In this document: piece after piece, positions 37,149 through 48,756 of the stretch
How the letters are laid out: the number at the start of each line of letters is the position of its first letter
How positions within the stretch are numbered: position 1 is the first letter of the stretch
NCBI GenBank assembly: GCA_000499405.2
Contig: HG738137.1
Coordinates: 23,688,700-23,752,699 of the forward strand
Length of the DNA stretch: 64,000 nt
Direction of reading: 5' to 3'
Origin: Onchocerca volvulus
Lineage: Eukaryota; Nematoda; Chromadorea; Rhabditida; Onchocercidae
Translations under genes and position numbers: made by a program
Notes under the pieces: model-generated
What the model was told of the DNA's origin: nothing
The model's input: the letters and a program-made list of their open reading frames with translations, nothing else
The model's database searches: none

Positions 37149-37737
37149 TTTGGCTTCATGCTAATTTTTATTTTGTTTCGCTTTTTTTTTCTTTTTTTTT
37201 TCAAATTGACTGCATCATTTTTCCGATTGGTTCTGGACATTCAAATGAAATTACTATTAGAAATATAAAATTTTCTTTATACTATTTGAATGACTCATTT
37301 TTGTCCTAAATTATTTATTTCAATCGGTTTTATATATAAAATTTAAGGTGTTATTTCTTAACACATATTCATTTCCTTACATGAGAACAACTTTTTTCTT
37401 TTAGCTAAACTGTGCTAAATTTATTTGATTAATTTTTAGAAATGTTTGAGATTTTCCTGATTAAATTAAAGATTGGTTGAGGCATAATGTTAAGGAATAT
37501 AAAATAGATTAGTGGGACATGAAATTTCGAATAATATCATAATTTGAATCAGTTTTCTCAGTCACATAGTTCATTTTTATTGCTCTAAATCATAATTTAT
37601 AATTAATATTTTCATCTTTTACTTAAAATATTATTATATTTTTTTTTCATGTCAGAAAAATCTGATTTATTATAAGCAAGTAGTGCTAAAGGTCAACAAG
37701 CGTGAAAATAGTTTCAGTGAGATCAATAACCGATAAA

Positions 37738-37881
37738 CATGTTTACCGTCAAAGCGATAAGCAAAAGGTTAAGCATGTTTGCCGCCAAAACTATATGCAA
37801 AAGGATAAAAATGTTTACCGCCAAAACGATTGGCAAGAGGATAAACATGTTTGCCGCCAAGACGATAAACGAAAAAATTAG
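37738..37881 (+). repeat. 36-bp minisatellite, four units, frame-preserving
   Basis: Four units start at 37738, 37774, 37810 and 37846 with an exact 36-bp period. Consensus features are CATGTTT-CCGCCAAAAC and GCAAAAGGATAAA. Because 36 is a multiple of three, the + strand reads as a 12-residue repeat (MFxAKTIxKRIx) in a frame that opens at 37739 and runs into a poly-T tract. The units are much richer in G+C than their surroundings. A single diverged unit-like sequence occurs near 2957-2985. Whether any protein is made is doubtful. Confidence 0.9.
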
Positions 37882-38334
37882 CTTGTTGGCTCTGTTGTTT
37901 TTTTTTTTTTTTTTTTTTTTTTTGAAACTATCGTCGCGCTCATTGATCTTTAACATTTCTTGTTTATAATAAGTCATCTTCCCGATTTTTCCGAAGCATA
38001 TATGTAAATGTGCAAACGAACATACGTCCGTATAATGCAAAAAAAAAGGCCTAAAATTGATAAATTACATTAATCATACCGATGATTTCATTTATTATGA
38101 ATAATTGGAAATGGAAAAATAAAAAGAAAAATAGTAGAAAATACAGGAATAAACGGCAATATAATTAAATTTATTTCTAGTTTTTCCGTGCCAAAATATC
38201 TTCTTTAAGTTACGTACTTTTTTCTATTTCCGATATATAATATTTTGAAATGAAAATTCAAAATATATTTTAAAATCAAAATTTGTGATCTTATCAGTTT
38301 GTAATATGTTACACATATCTTCTTTCTGTTTCAT
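37882..38334. other. AT-rich intergenic, no gene seen
   Basis: A long T-run (37896-37923) is followed by ordinary AT-rich DNA. Confidence 0.5.
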
Positions 38335-38485
38335 TTCATTCTGTTCTACCTATTTCGTTCCTATATTGACTTGTCCATTTAATTTCATTCCATTTCGTTC
38401 CCATACTGAATTATTCATTTAATTTCCATTTCATTTCCATATTGAATTATCCATTTCTCGATTCGCGTCGTTCTGTTTTATTCAC
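38335..38485. repeat. Diverged tandem repeat of CATTTCGTTCC-type units
   Basis: CATTTCGTTCCCATACTGAA and variants, each followed by TTATCCATTTAATTTC-like sequence, recur three times with periods of about 36-42 bp, plus partial flanking copies. Confidence 0.75.
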
Positions 38486-40504
38486 ATGTTGAATTATTAT
38501 AATAGAAATATGAAAGAAAAAAAAGTAACGTTTAATACATTGCATTTATTCAGTCCATCGTTTCAATATCCATCCATGAATTTATTTGTTTATTTTGGCT
38601 ACATTTGCTTTGGAATTTCTTCCGTACATTCATTTATGCAAAAACTTAAAATAAATTTTGAGATTCATTTAAGAAATAATACGTATATTTTCATGTTTAA
38701 TTCATATTTAATAATTTAAAGTACAAGTATTGAAACTTATATTTATAATTTCCCCCATATTTCCATCAAATTTGATGTTATATCAATCTATAAATCACAT
38801 AAAGTACATATTCATTTCAAATTAATTTCTATTTTTAATTCATTTTAAACTTAGCACTTTTTCTATATTGCATTTCATTTACCAACAGTTTAAATTTACT
38901 GATTATTAAATAGCGCTTATAGTCTTCCTATAGTCTAAACCTGTTCTTAACAAATATTGTCTGTAAAAAATGACGAATGATACCACTTGAAAAATAATTC
39001 CATTCTTTTTTTACGATCAATATTATTTCTTCATTTTGCTTGATTAGACGTAAGTTTACTAATTTATAATTTTACAAGAAACACTTCAAATGGGGCCAAA
39101 TTTTGTGAAGTATTTTGTAATTTTGTAGAACAAATGGTTGCCTTCGCTCAAATCTGATTAAATGTGAATTTGTTAGTTTGCATTTCTGCATGAAACACGT
39201 AAAAATGTGACATTATCAGATTTTTTTAAATGATATAAAACAAATAATTACATGCACCAAAAGTGATGACAGAATTCACATATCTCTCAAATCACTGCAT
39301 GCAATCGAAATTGTTTACTAATTCATTGGCATAAGCACTTCTTTTTTTTCACATTTTCCACTTTTTTTCATCGCTGTATTTCACTATAGCTATTTTGATT
39401 CTCTCATCGATTTTTAGATAAATCATCAAATGGCATGAGGCATATTTCAAAATTTGAAATGATAAATGACATTGTTTTGTTCTTTTTTTTTTTGAAATTC
39501 ACGACAATCATTTTTAAATTCTTTTAATTTATAAATTTTGTGCATATTTCAGAAGAACTAAAGCTAAATGATATTATGAACTTAAATGCAATTATATTTC
39601 ACGCTATTCTTTCTTTGATTCAATTTATTTTTTACTTTTTTTAAAAAGAAGAAAAGGATAGAATTTAAAATTGAAATAATTTAAAATGTGCTATATATGA
39701 ATATTTAATTAATGACATGCAGAAAAGCCGAAAGAACGGCTATAAACTAGAATAATGGATGAATTTTATGATGTAATTACATCACGTTTGAAAGTATTTT
39801 TTTTATTTTTAAGCATTCTTACATAAGCTTTATACGTGTGTCTTGATATTATTTTTATAGTATTCGATTCAATGATATTGTTCAGTAGAATCTTTTCAAA
39901 ACATTTTTTTCAAAGGAAAAAGTCATACTGCAATTTGTTTGAATGTGTATAACTATAATGAGCATCATTTTTCCTGAAGAATTGGAAATTATTTTTAAAT
40001 ATTATTATTAAACCATTTATTAATGATTAATTTAATAAATGTGATATACGTGGATTTTTGGCCTATAATATAGTGATATCGCTATTCATTATCACTATCT
40101 TTTAGACCACGTTTATTAAAAAAAAAAAAAAAAAAAAAGTTTATTAGTTTCATTTTAAAAGTCACTGAAAAATGGCCGTTTTATGCTGAAGATAATCATT
40201 CGGATTATCGGCCAATGAGCTATTATTTAATAAATTGGGAATTAATTCGAATTAAATTCAATATTGTTCATATTAATTACCTAATATAAAAGTTGGCATT
40301 AGTTGCTTGTTTCATTTGTGTATACTTAAGCATGAGGAATTTGATTTTGAATTACAAGTTTTGAAATTTTCTCCTGTTGGTAAGATATTTTTTGTGCAAT
40401 TTATTTTCTGATAATTTATTCACTAAACACTTTAGCAGTAATATCAGCTACTAGTTTTTATTGTTTTGCATAATTGCGTTTGTCTAATTTATATCAGATC
40501 ATAA
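38486..40504. other. AT-rich intergenic, no gene seen
   Basis: A perfect 16-bp palindrome TGATGTAATTACATCA lies at 39769-39784. A 20-base A-run is near 40120. No exon is recognised. Confidence 0.5.
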
Positions 40505-40655
40505 TCACAAGTAATATCAAGTCTTGAAATGTAATAATTATCATAATATATGTTATATCGCGTCTTAAAATCTAGTAATTATCACGGCATATGTAATATC
40601 ACATTTTGAAGTATGATGATTATCATGTCTTGAAACATTACAATTATCATATAAA
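40505..40655. repeat. Diverged tandem repeat with AATTATCAT core
   Basis: TAATATCAAGTCTTGAAATG then TAATAATTATCA recurs about four times with changes (GCGTCTTAAAAT, ACATTTTGAAGT, TGTCTTGAAACA). Unit lengths are about 40-53 bp. Confidence 0.75.
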
Positions 40656-41439
40656 CATTAATAATTTAACATTAAATTCTTATTTGTTATCATAGATAGG
40701 ATAAATAAAAAGGTAAAACAAAAATTATTTTTGTAATACAACAATAAAAGATTATGCAAATGTTTTAATTTTTTTTTTTTTTTAAATTTTCTCATGACTG
40801 TGAAAAAAGAGGAAAAGAAAAGAAAATGAAATAAGTTATACTTCGAAAAATGAAATATTTTTCTTCCAAAACATTAATTCTTTTTCCCTTCTCGTCCATT
40901 TTTCTTCTTTTTTTCTTCCTATTTCAAAAGTTTTTTTTCTTTTTTTTTGCTTCAAATTTGCTAAGTGATGTTTATAATAGTACATATGAAGAGCTAAACA
41001 TGAAGAAGGCCAAAATTCAATGCTAATTTATGTAAAATTTTCATCCTTCATTTCATTTGATAAAAGAAGTTTTTAGGAGAAAAAAAAAAAGAAGAAAAAA
41101 CGAAATATTGATTCATTCCTTCTTTTTTTTTTCTCTTTTTTAAATGACAATATAAGTATATAACATTTAAATGTTTATTTTAAATGATTTACATACATAT
41201 GTGTACATATTTTCTTGCATATTTTATTGTATACATACGTCTTATTCATTTGTCTGTAAAATAACATATATGGAAATGGAAAGACAAATGGAAAATATCA
41301 GGATAAGTTCAGGTGATTTATATATTTGGCTGCAAAAAAAAGAAAAAAAAAATCACGAATAAAAAGTTTGTATGGGAATGATGAATGAAAATTCGGGTAA
41401 ATTTGGGATAAATTCTTCTCTTTTTTTTTTTTTTCAAAG

Positions 41440-41740
41440 TATCCGAAAATAGATGGCGCCCTGTTGGATGTACCATCGTAGAAGACAAGAAGCGGTCGTC
41501 CAAATCTTGTTTTCCATCATCTCGAGAAGTGGAAGATGGATGGATTGATTGATATGGTAGATGATGATTGGACAGGGAAAGAAGGAGAGTTGGAAAGAGT
41601 TGTTGGTTGGGGTATAGTATAGAAGAAGATTGGCAAATTTTGACGAAATTCAGATCACTGACAGAAATGTCTGCTCTCGGGGTCATAGTGCATCTTTCGG
41701 TCGGAATTACACTGACGAAGAGAAGAGAATTACCCAAATA
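41440..41740. promoter_or_regulatory. GC-elevated island, candidate promoter or first exon
   Basis: About 300 bp are visibly richer in G+C than the neighbourhood, including AGATGGCGCCCTGTTGG and CTCGGGGTCATAGTGC. The longest open frame in the area (minus strand, 41737-41318) crosses it but contains no family motif and ends in homopolymer. It lies about 4 kb upstream of the ATPase beta start. It could be a promoter, an untranslated exon or a decayed insertion. Confidence 0.3.
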
Positions 41741-43654
41741 TGATTGTTTTTAACTTTCTTCTTCTTACTTCTTCTGTAGTCTTTCAAAATTCAAGTCATA
41801 CTTTTTTTATTTATTCTTTCTTGACCTTTCTATTGATTCTTTCTCTTTTTTTGACCCTTTACTCTCTTTCTTTAACTACTCATTTATCATTTGTTATAGT
41901 TAACTCTATTTTTGTTCTCCTGTTTTTTGTATTTTTTTTCATTTGACATATTATAATCAATGTACAGCATTTGTTGTGCTGTTAGTGTGTCGTCGTCGTC
42001 GTCAATTGTAACTTCTCTTTTACAATTCTTCAAAAATTGAAGTTTTTAAACTTGAAAAACTGTCAAAAACTTCAAGTTTTTATCGCAAATTTATTCTAAA
42101 ATAAATGAATATTAAAAAAAACAATAGTGATGTATTTTTGAATGAATTTAATTCTGAAAAGCAGCAATACAATGGAATGAAGGTATCTTTCTTCTATTTT
42201 TCCTTTTTTTCTTTTCTTTTTGAATTTTTGACTCGGTTTAAATTTAAACTTAAAATTATTTCATATTTAATTTTATGAATTTTTGATTGAAATGGATTTG
42301 ATAAGATTATAAATGTTATATATTTTTTTCCATTCATTTCTACTTTATTTTACTATTGCTCAGAACCTCGTGAATAATCTTGACTTTTTATGATAAAAAT
42401 AAATTCATAGCTCAATAAAGCTATTTGATCCTTGGAAATTAAACTTTACACTAATTGCTATCAGGAATTTTATGTCACCGATTTCAATGTCAAATTGCAA
42501 TCCGTTTAATTGTCATTGTAAAAATTTCAAATTTTCTTCTTATTCTCAGGTTGACATTGTCGGTGTCCGTTTGTTCTTTCATTTCGTATTTAGTTCTCCA
42601 AAGATGACATTTTCGGATAGATGAAGAATTAAAATTTTAACGATAAAATATAGACGTCTTCATTTTTCTTCATTTCGGTGTGAATATTCACAATTTTAGG
42701 ACGGCGATCGAATGTCAAGAAATATCAATTAATCATCATCTCATTTTCTCATTTTTTTTAAATCTTATTTTGCATATTTTTCATCGATCGCTTATTTTAT
42801 CCGAGCCTAAAGAATAAAATTTAACAACTTTTCCTCATAAGTAGTTTTATTTAAATTATCTTAATTCTAACATTATGTTGCAGTAGGAAATATTTGACTT
42901 TTACAAAATTTTGTTTATTAGACTGCACCAATATTTTTTGATTATTTCTTTTTATTTTATTTGTGTTTTAATATCTGAAATATATGTAATAATACTTTTG
43001 CTTCATTACTTCATTTCAACTATATGAATATTCATTTCATTTTTCACTCAAATTATTATTACTCTAAAACTCATTCATTCCTTCACTTTTTATTCTCGTT
43101 GTTAATTATTCTTAAAAATTTATTAATATATAACAAAAATGTTCATATACTTGTATTTTTGTTCATATATTAATACTTGTACACTATTGATACTTATATT
43201 TTTCTAAATTTTTTTTTCTTGTACATTTGTGTATTCATATTCATATTTGTACTCATTCTAAAATTCATACATTCTTGTATTAGTATTCATGCTTCTACTC
43301 AATTAAATTCATATATTTATGTACTCATATTCATACTTGTATTCATTCCAAAATTCATACATTCTTGTATTCATATTCATAATTATATTCATTCTGAAAA
43401 TTGTACATTCGTATTTATAGTATTCATAATCTTATACTTGATTACGCGATTAATGTAACATATTTAACATATAATTAAGATATATTGTAATACTGAATAA
43501 TCTCTAGTATCTTAGCTAATAATATTTAAAAAATTGATCATTTTCTCAGGAAATGAATTGATAATTATCGTTTTTGAATAGATTTTCGTTTCATTCTAAC
43601 GTATAAATATTTCATTCGGATATATAAATTTCATTTGTTTTACTTTAGCGTGGA

Positions 43655-43703
43655 ATTTTTGAGTAATTATTAAATTTCTTCATTTTAATAATCACTCAAA
43701 AAT
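43655..43703. ncRNA. Short near-perfect hairpin
   Basis: Arms 43655-43674 and 43684-43703 pair over 20 bases with a single A-C mismatch (43665/43693) and a 9-nt loop. It is shorter than a normal pre-miRNA. It may be a foldback repeat. Confidence 0.35.
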
Positions 43704-44217
43704 GATTTCATCGTCTTTTATTATTATGATAATGTCATTATTATCGATAAAAGAATGATAACAACTGTACTGTTAAGCCATTTCATATCATAATTTGCTA
43801 TCTGCAAAAGCCTGATCCTAATATGTTTTTACATTCTTTCTTGGCTTGATATCTCGAAAAAATTTGTTCAATATCCTTTTCTATCTGTTCCTTGCATTCT
43901 TATTTTTTTTTTTTTTTTATTCATTTTAAAATGAATATCGATTTACTCTTTAGACCGTGTGAACTTGAATTCTAAATCTGTTTATGTCTCTCTGCCTATA
44001 TATATATATGGAATTGTCCCAGCTGTCGCCTTCATATTATTGGGCCAATTTATTTTGTCCCCATATTTATATATATAGTGTGTGTGTATGTGTATTTTCT
44101 CCAATATAATCTTAAATTCTGATAGATAAATATATGTATATATGTTTAGGGAACACGAAGTTTTCAAGTCAATAATAGTCTTAGTTGGACAAATTAATGC
44201 TATCTAACTTGCTCATC

Positions 44218-44470
44218 TTTTAAGGCTTCAGGCCTTATTTCTTTAAGGATCAAGAAAGCTTACGTTAAATCCTCTTTACGATGATACATGTTGCATTATC
44301 ATAAACACTTTTGAGTTTCAATAAATTTTTTAACTTTCTTTCATAATCACACAACACATAGTCTACCATTTAATCATTCTTCTAAGAGGCTTCAGGCAAA
44401 TTTTCTTAAGGATAAAGGAATGTTCAATTGTTCAGAAAACAAATTTCTAAACTTTTTCTTTATAGCAGCA
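44218..44470. repeat. Diverged duplication, period about 168 bp
   Basis: AGGCTTCAGGCCTTATTTCT then TTAAGGATCAAG at about 44222 recurs as AGGCTTCAGGCAAATTTTCT then TAAGGATAAAG at about 44389. Confidence 0.7.
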
Positions 44471-45647
44471 TTTATACATACGACTATGTTCCATAACTTT
44501 CTTAAATTTAGAAACGTTAATTTTACGAGAAGGAAAAGAATGAAATAATGGAAGCTAAGAGATTATGATTACCATACTAAATAGATTATAGTAATTATTT
44601 GCTATAGATAATTATAATTACAACTAATTTGTTTTTTTGATTTCTAGCAAAAAATTAGTTACGCAAAAAACAAAAGAAATTGAGGAGAAATATGAAAAGA
44701 GAACCAATGATATATGAGAGAAAAGTGCTAAAAATTGAATTTAATTCATTACTTTCTTGCCTTCATTGTAAATCAAATTTAAATTGAAATTTTGAAATTT
44801 TTTAACCGAGCAGTTTATTTTCTTTTTGGTGTTTGCTTAGTTTTTTTTGCTTCAATTTTTATTTGATCGATTTGTCTTTTTTTTTTTTCCTGATGAAATA
44901 TTAGTTTGCACAGATTAGTTGTTTAGTTCATTTTCATAATATTAATCCAATCTATGAAAAGCTAATATCTGAAAAGAAAAAAAACAAAAAAAAAAACAAA
45001 ACAAAACAAAAAGGAAAAAAACGAACGGTTGTTTGTATTGGTGAATGAAAAGTGGTTAAAGAGCTGTTACAGAAAATTTTTCTCTTTCAAAACGTCAATT
45101 GTTCATTTCATTTTATCTTTTTTTTTGTTTTTTTGAAAGTGGAAAGAGGAATATTTCGATCGATTTGTACAAGACTTGTTACTTTTCTTATATTATTATT
45201 TTTGTTAAAATACGAATATATGAAAATAATATAGAAATAACACTTTTTTTCTTTTCAATATTTCATCTTATATTTTCTATCATTTTTCTTATGAGAAGAA
45301 AATTTTTTAAATTATGAAATTTGTACGAAATTATTGAAAAATTTGAGTTTTTTTTTTTTTTCAACCTCTTTTACGCCTCATTTCTATCGAAATTTTTTTT
45401 TTTTTCTGGCACTTTTTCATCCCATTTCTTTCTTTTTTTTTAAATGTAATTACGAGAAAAAAAAGAGAATTGAAGTTTCTATTTTTCATATATAAACTCG
45501 ATCATATTAAAGTGCATATATGTACTTGAATACTTATATACTTCAATATAATACAAATATGAATAATTAAAATAGCGTCGAATAATCGATTACCATGTAA
45601 TATCAAATTTTGTATAATTCATTTATTTGCTTCATTGCATTTTTCTA

Positions 45648-45661
45648 ATTTTTTACAGTTG
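45648..45661 (+). promoter_or_regulatory. Likely trans-splice acceptor and 3-nt leader
   Basis: TTTTTTACAG ends at 45658 and the first ATG of the beta subunit frame begins at 45662. An acceptor this close to the start, with no supported upstream coding exon, is typical of spliced-leader addition in nematodes. The site is seen; its use is inferred. Confidence 0.55.
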
Positions 45662-47915
45662 ATGAATGGTCGTGGTAAGGCAAACGGAGCGGTGGGCGAT
45701 CAAACTTTCGCAAAATTTCTTTTCAATAAAGATAAGGGCACATGCCTTGGACGAACTGCTAAATCATGGGGTTTGTTCCCTTTTTTTTCAATTCCAAATT
45801 TTTTTTTTATCATTTTATTTTATATTATATCATTTATCATTATTTATCAGTCATTTGTAATCAATCAAAAAGAGTTATTGACGAGATTTGTAAGTTTGTT
45901 TTTTTCTATATATAATAGACAGTTTAGATTGACGAGAAATGATGGTTGAATATTATATATATTACTTAGTATATTAACTTTTGAAAACAATTTAAAACTT
46001 TGACCAACCATAATGATTGTAATAGTTTGTGTTTGTAAATCAATTTTTTCCATATCAGTAGTTGTCACAGAAATCAAAGAAATTAACAGTATTTTTTGGT
46101 TATTTAGTATGGCTATACATTTTTCAGTAATGAAGTTCATTGATTTGAAAGATTTTATAGTCATATTTAACAGAAAATGATTGAAAAATTCATGTATATC
46201 ATGTTTAGTATAAAATTGTTAAAGACGATTATCCGTGAAACTTTCAAATATTTGGCGCAATATTTTTCCATTAAAACATTTTACCTCCTAATGGAATCTT
46301 TTATTTAATCTGGCATTGATTTAGCAAAAAAAAAAAAAAAAAAAAAAAGATAAAAAAAGGAGAAAACGAATATTGAACTTTTTGTTTTAGTAAACAAATT
46401 AAATTTCAATTGCCTTTTATTTCAATTCATTGGAATGATATTTAACAATTCTTTTTATTCCAGTTCAAATATTGGCGTTTTATTTGGTCTTTTATTCATT
46501 ACTCATAGCATTTTGGATTGGTTGCTTAGCGATATTTCTTTCAACATTGGATGACAAAGTTCCTCGCTATTATGGCAAAGGGACAATTATTGGTGTAAAT
46601 CCCGGTATATATTTATTTATTCAAATATTTTTTCGGGAATATTTTACATTTGTATCATTGATATCGAAATAGCATTTAAAGTTGGAAATTGACATTGTTT
46701 GAGGACATTTTTTAGGTGAACTTACCTAGGCTACAGTCACATTTTCTTCTTAGGTTTTTTTTATGAGTTTACAGTTTTGCTCGGAGCTATTACGAAAAAA
46801 AAAAACAAGATATAATGTAAGTTGGATTATATAGTAGGATTATATGATTAAAAAGGTGAAATTTTCCATTTAGTTTACTATTGATGGAAAATTTCAGGCG
46901 TTGGTTATCAGCCTTGGCTTTTGGATGATCCTGATTCGACCCTAATTAGGTTCAACCTACGTGATAAATCATCCTATCAGAAATATATCGATGCATTGGA
47001 CAAATATCTTTCAAAGTATAGCAATTTAACGGCAACTCGTAAATGTGTTGGTAATCAAAGCAATGCGCAACTTTTCGTCAACGGAAGTGTTAAATCTGGA
47101 CATCCACAAAACGATAATCTTATTAAGGTTTTCTTTTCTTTCTTCATTTCCTTTTTTTTTGCTTGTGGCAACGTTTAACAATTTGTTGAATTTTTATTTT
47201 TATTAAAAATAATATTAGTTCAAATTTTTTTTTCATGAAATACTCTATTAGATTCTGATAAATATGGCATATAGTTTCAAATTTTCAATTTAATTTCGAT
47301 TATTTTTAGTCATGCCGCTTTGAACTGACCACATTCAATGCAGCAGGTTGTGGCAAAAATGCCAATTATGGCTTTCCAGAAGGCAAACCTTGCGTAATTT
47401 TAACTTTAAATCGATTGATCGGTTGGATGCCAATCGATTACGCACCTGATTCAGTGCCTGAGATTATCAAAGAACGATACAAGCCAAATTTTGTAACATT
47501 GAAATGCGACGGAACGGTGTTTTTTCAAATTTCCTTCTTCTTCATTCAATATTTGATCAATGTTGAAATTGGAGGAATGAGGGATTGATTTCATGAGCTT
47601 TCTTTAGGAAAATCAATCTGAGAATTCAGGTTGATTGAAAATCATTATATAGTAGTTTCTTAATTCCTCAAAAATTTGTTTCAACAATTCGATGGGTTAT
47701 TTTTGATTGTAGAGTGACATCGATAAGGAACATCTTGGAAAGGTGACATACATTCCGGAAGCAGGTATTGATGGTAAATACTATCCTTATGCTGTTATGC
47801 CTAATTATCAGCAACCTTTCGTAAGTTTATTTTTTTACTTTTTTTATCGAATTGAGAAATATTTTTAGTTTTTGATTCGAAATATTCAATTCATGCCACA
47901 TATGTACATAAATAC

Positions 47916-47947
<32 letters not shown>

Positions 47948-48756
47948 CTTCTATTTTATAAATTGTTCAGATGGCCTAATTTGATTTGATAAAAGTCTCC
48001 GAGCGGAATCAATTTAAATTTCTTGGAATCAATTTAAACATTTGCTAATTGAATTGATTTTTCTTTTGCATTTCTATTTTTAGAGGAAAGGATAAGCTAT
48101 ATAAGATTAGGAGAAAGTGAAGAATTGAGCATTATAAATTTCCTTTAAAACTTTTTCAATTTCCTCCTTTTTTAATTTTGATTAATATACTGATATCAGA
48201 CTATTTGCGAAAAAGCTTCTGTTGAGTTGTAATTTTTCCTTTAATAGGATAATATTTATTAGCAAATAGAGAAAAATTTTAAAAATTATAATCGAAAATA
48301 TTTGTTAAAAGTTACGCTAAATTATGATTTATGTTTCAAAAAAAAAAAAGCCACAAATTTTGTTCTTTTCCTCTAACTTTTATACTGAATAAAAAAAAGA
48401 AGAAATCAGTCAAATGTGACATGACGTAATGTCTTTTTTTTTTTTTTTTTTTCAGATCTGACAATGATTTAAGCAAGAATTAAATTAAAATAGTGATAAG
48501 AAAAAGGAATTTAAAAAGAAAAAATTGAATCTATCATAAATGAAAATTAACGATGTATATGATAGAATGCAATAATTTTTTCTTTCAGGCTATGATAAAG
48601 TTTGAGAATTTACCACGCAATAAAATTGTATTGGTCGAATGTCGAGCATATGCGCAAAATGTTCAAATTGATATTACATCAAAATTGGGAATGGTCAATT
48701 TTGAATTGATGATAGAGGACAGTGAACCAGAAAAACCGATCGATAAATCGAGGTGA
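45662..48756 (+). CDS. nkb-1: Na+/K+-ATPase beta subunit
   Basis: Exons 45662-45770, 46464-46604, 46898-47127, 47310-47516, 47713-47820 and 48589-48756 (TGA). All junctions are GT..AG and in phase, giving 320 residues, close to the family's usual length. The beta subunit is a type II glycoprotein that assembles with the catalytic alpha subunit and carries it to the plasma membrane. Visible features: cytoplasmic tail 1-36 (with [14 protein letters not shown]), one membrane span about 38-65, six family cysteines at 133, 162, 174, 188, 226 and 283 (three disulfides), N-glycosylation sequons at 126, 136 and 145, the YYPY motif in exon 5, and the C-terminal [17 protein letters not shown] strand. 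An acceptor ends at 45658, three bases before the ATG, which fits spliced-leader trans-splicing. Family assignment is near certain. The choice of paralogue (nkb-1 rather than nkb-2 or nkb-3) is inferred. Confidence 0.96.

Larger units (their letters stand above)
40656..45658. other. Upstream interval of the ATPase beta gene
   Basis: No coding exon is assigned. It contains a GC-elevated island (41440-41740), CATTC/TACTT-type imperfect repeats (43150-43440), a hairpin (43655-43703) and an old duplication (44218-44470). Poly-T and poly-A runs are dense up to the acceptor at 45658. Confidence 0.5.

Noticed and set aside
37739..37969. Protein with 12-residue repeats
   Set aside because: Not listed as a gene because the frame runs straight into a long T-run and has no splice or start context. 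Kept as a minisatellite finding.
41318..41737. Longest minus-strand open frame (139 codons)
   Set aside because: It has no family motif, ends in homopolymer-coded Lys and Phe, and lacks splice context. It is reported only as a GC-elevated island.
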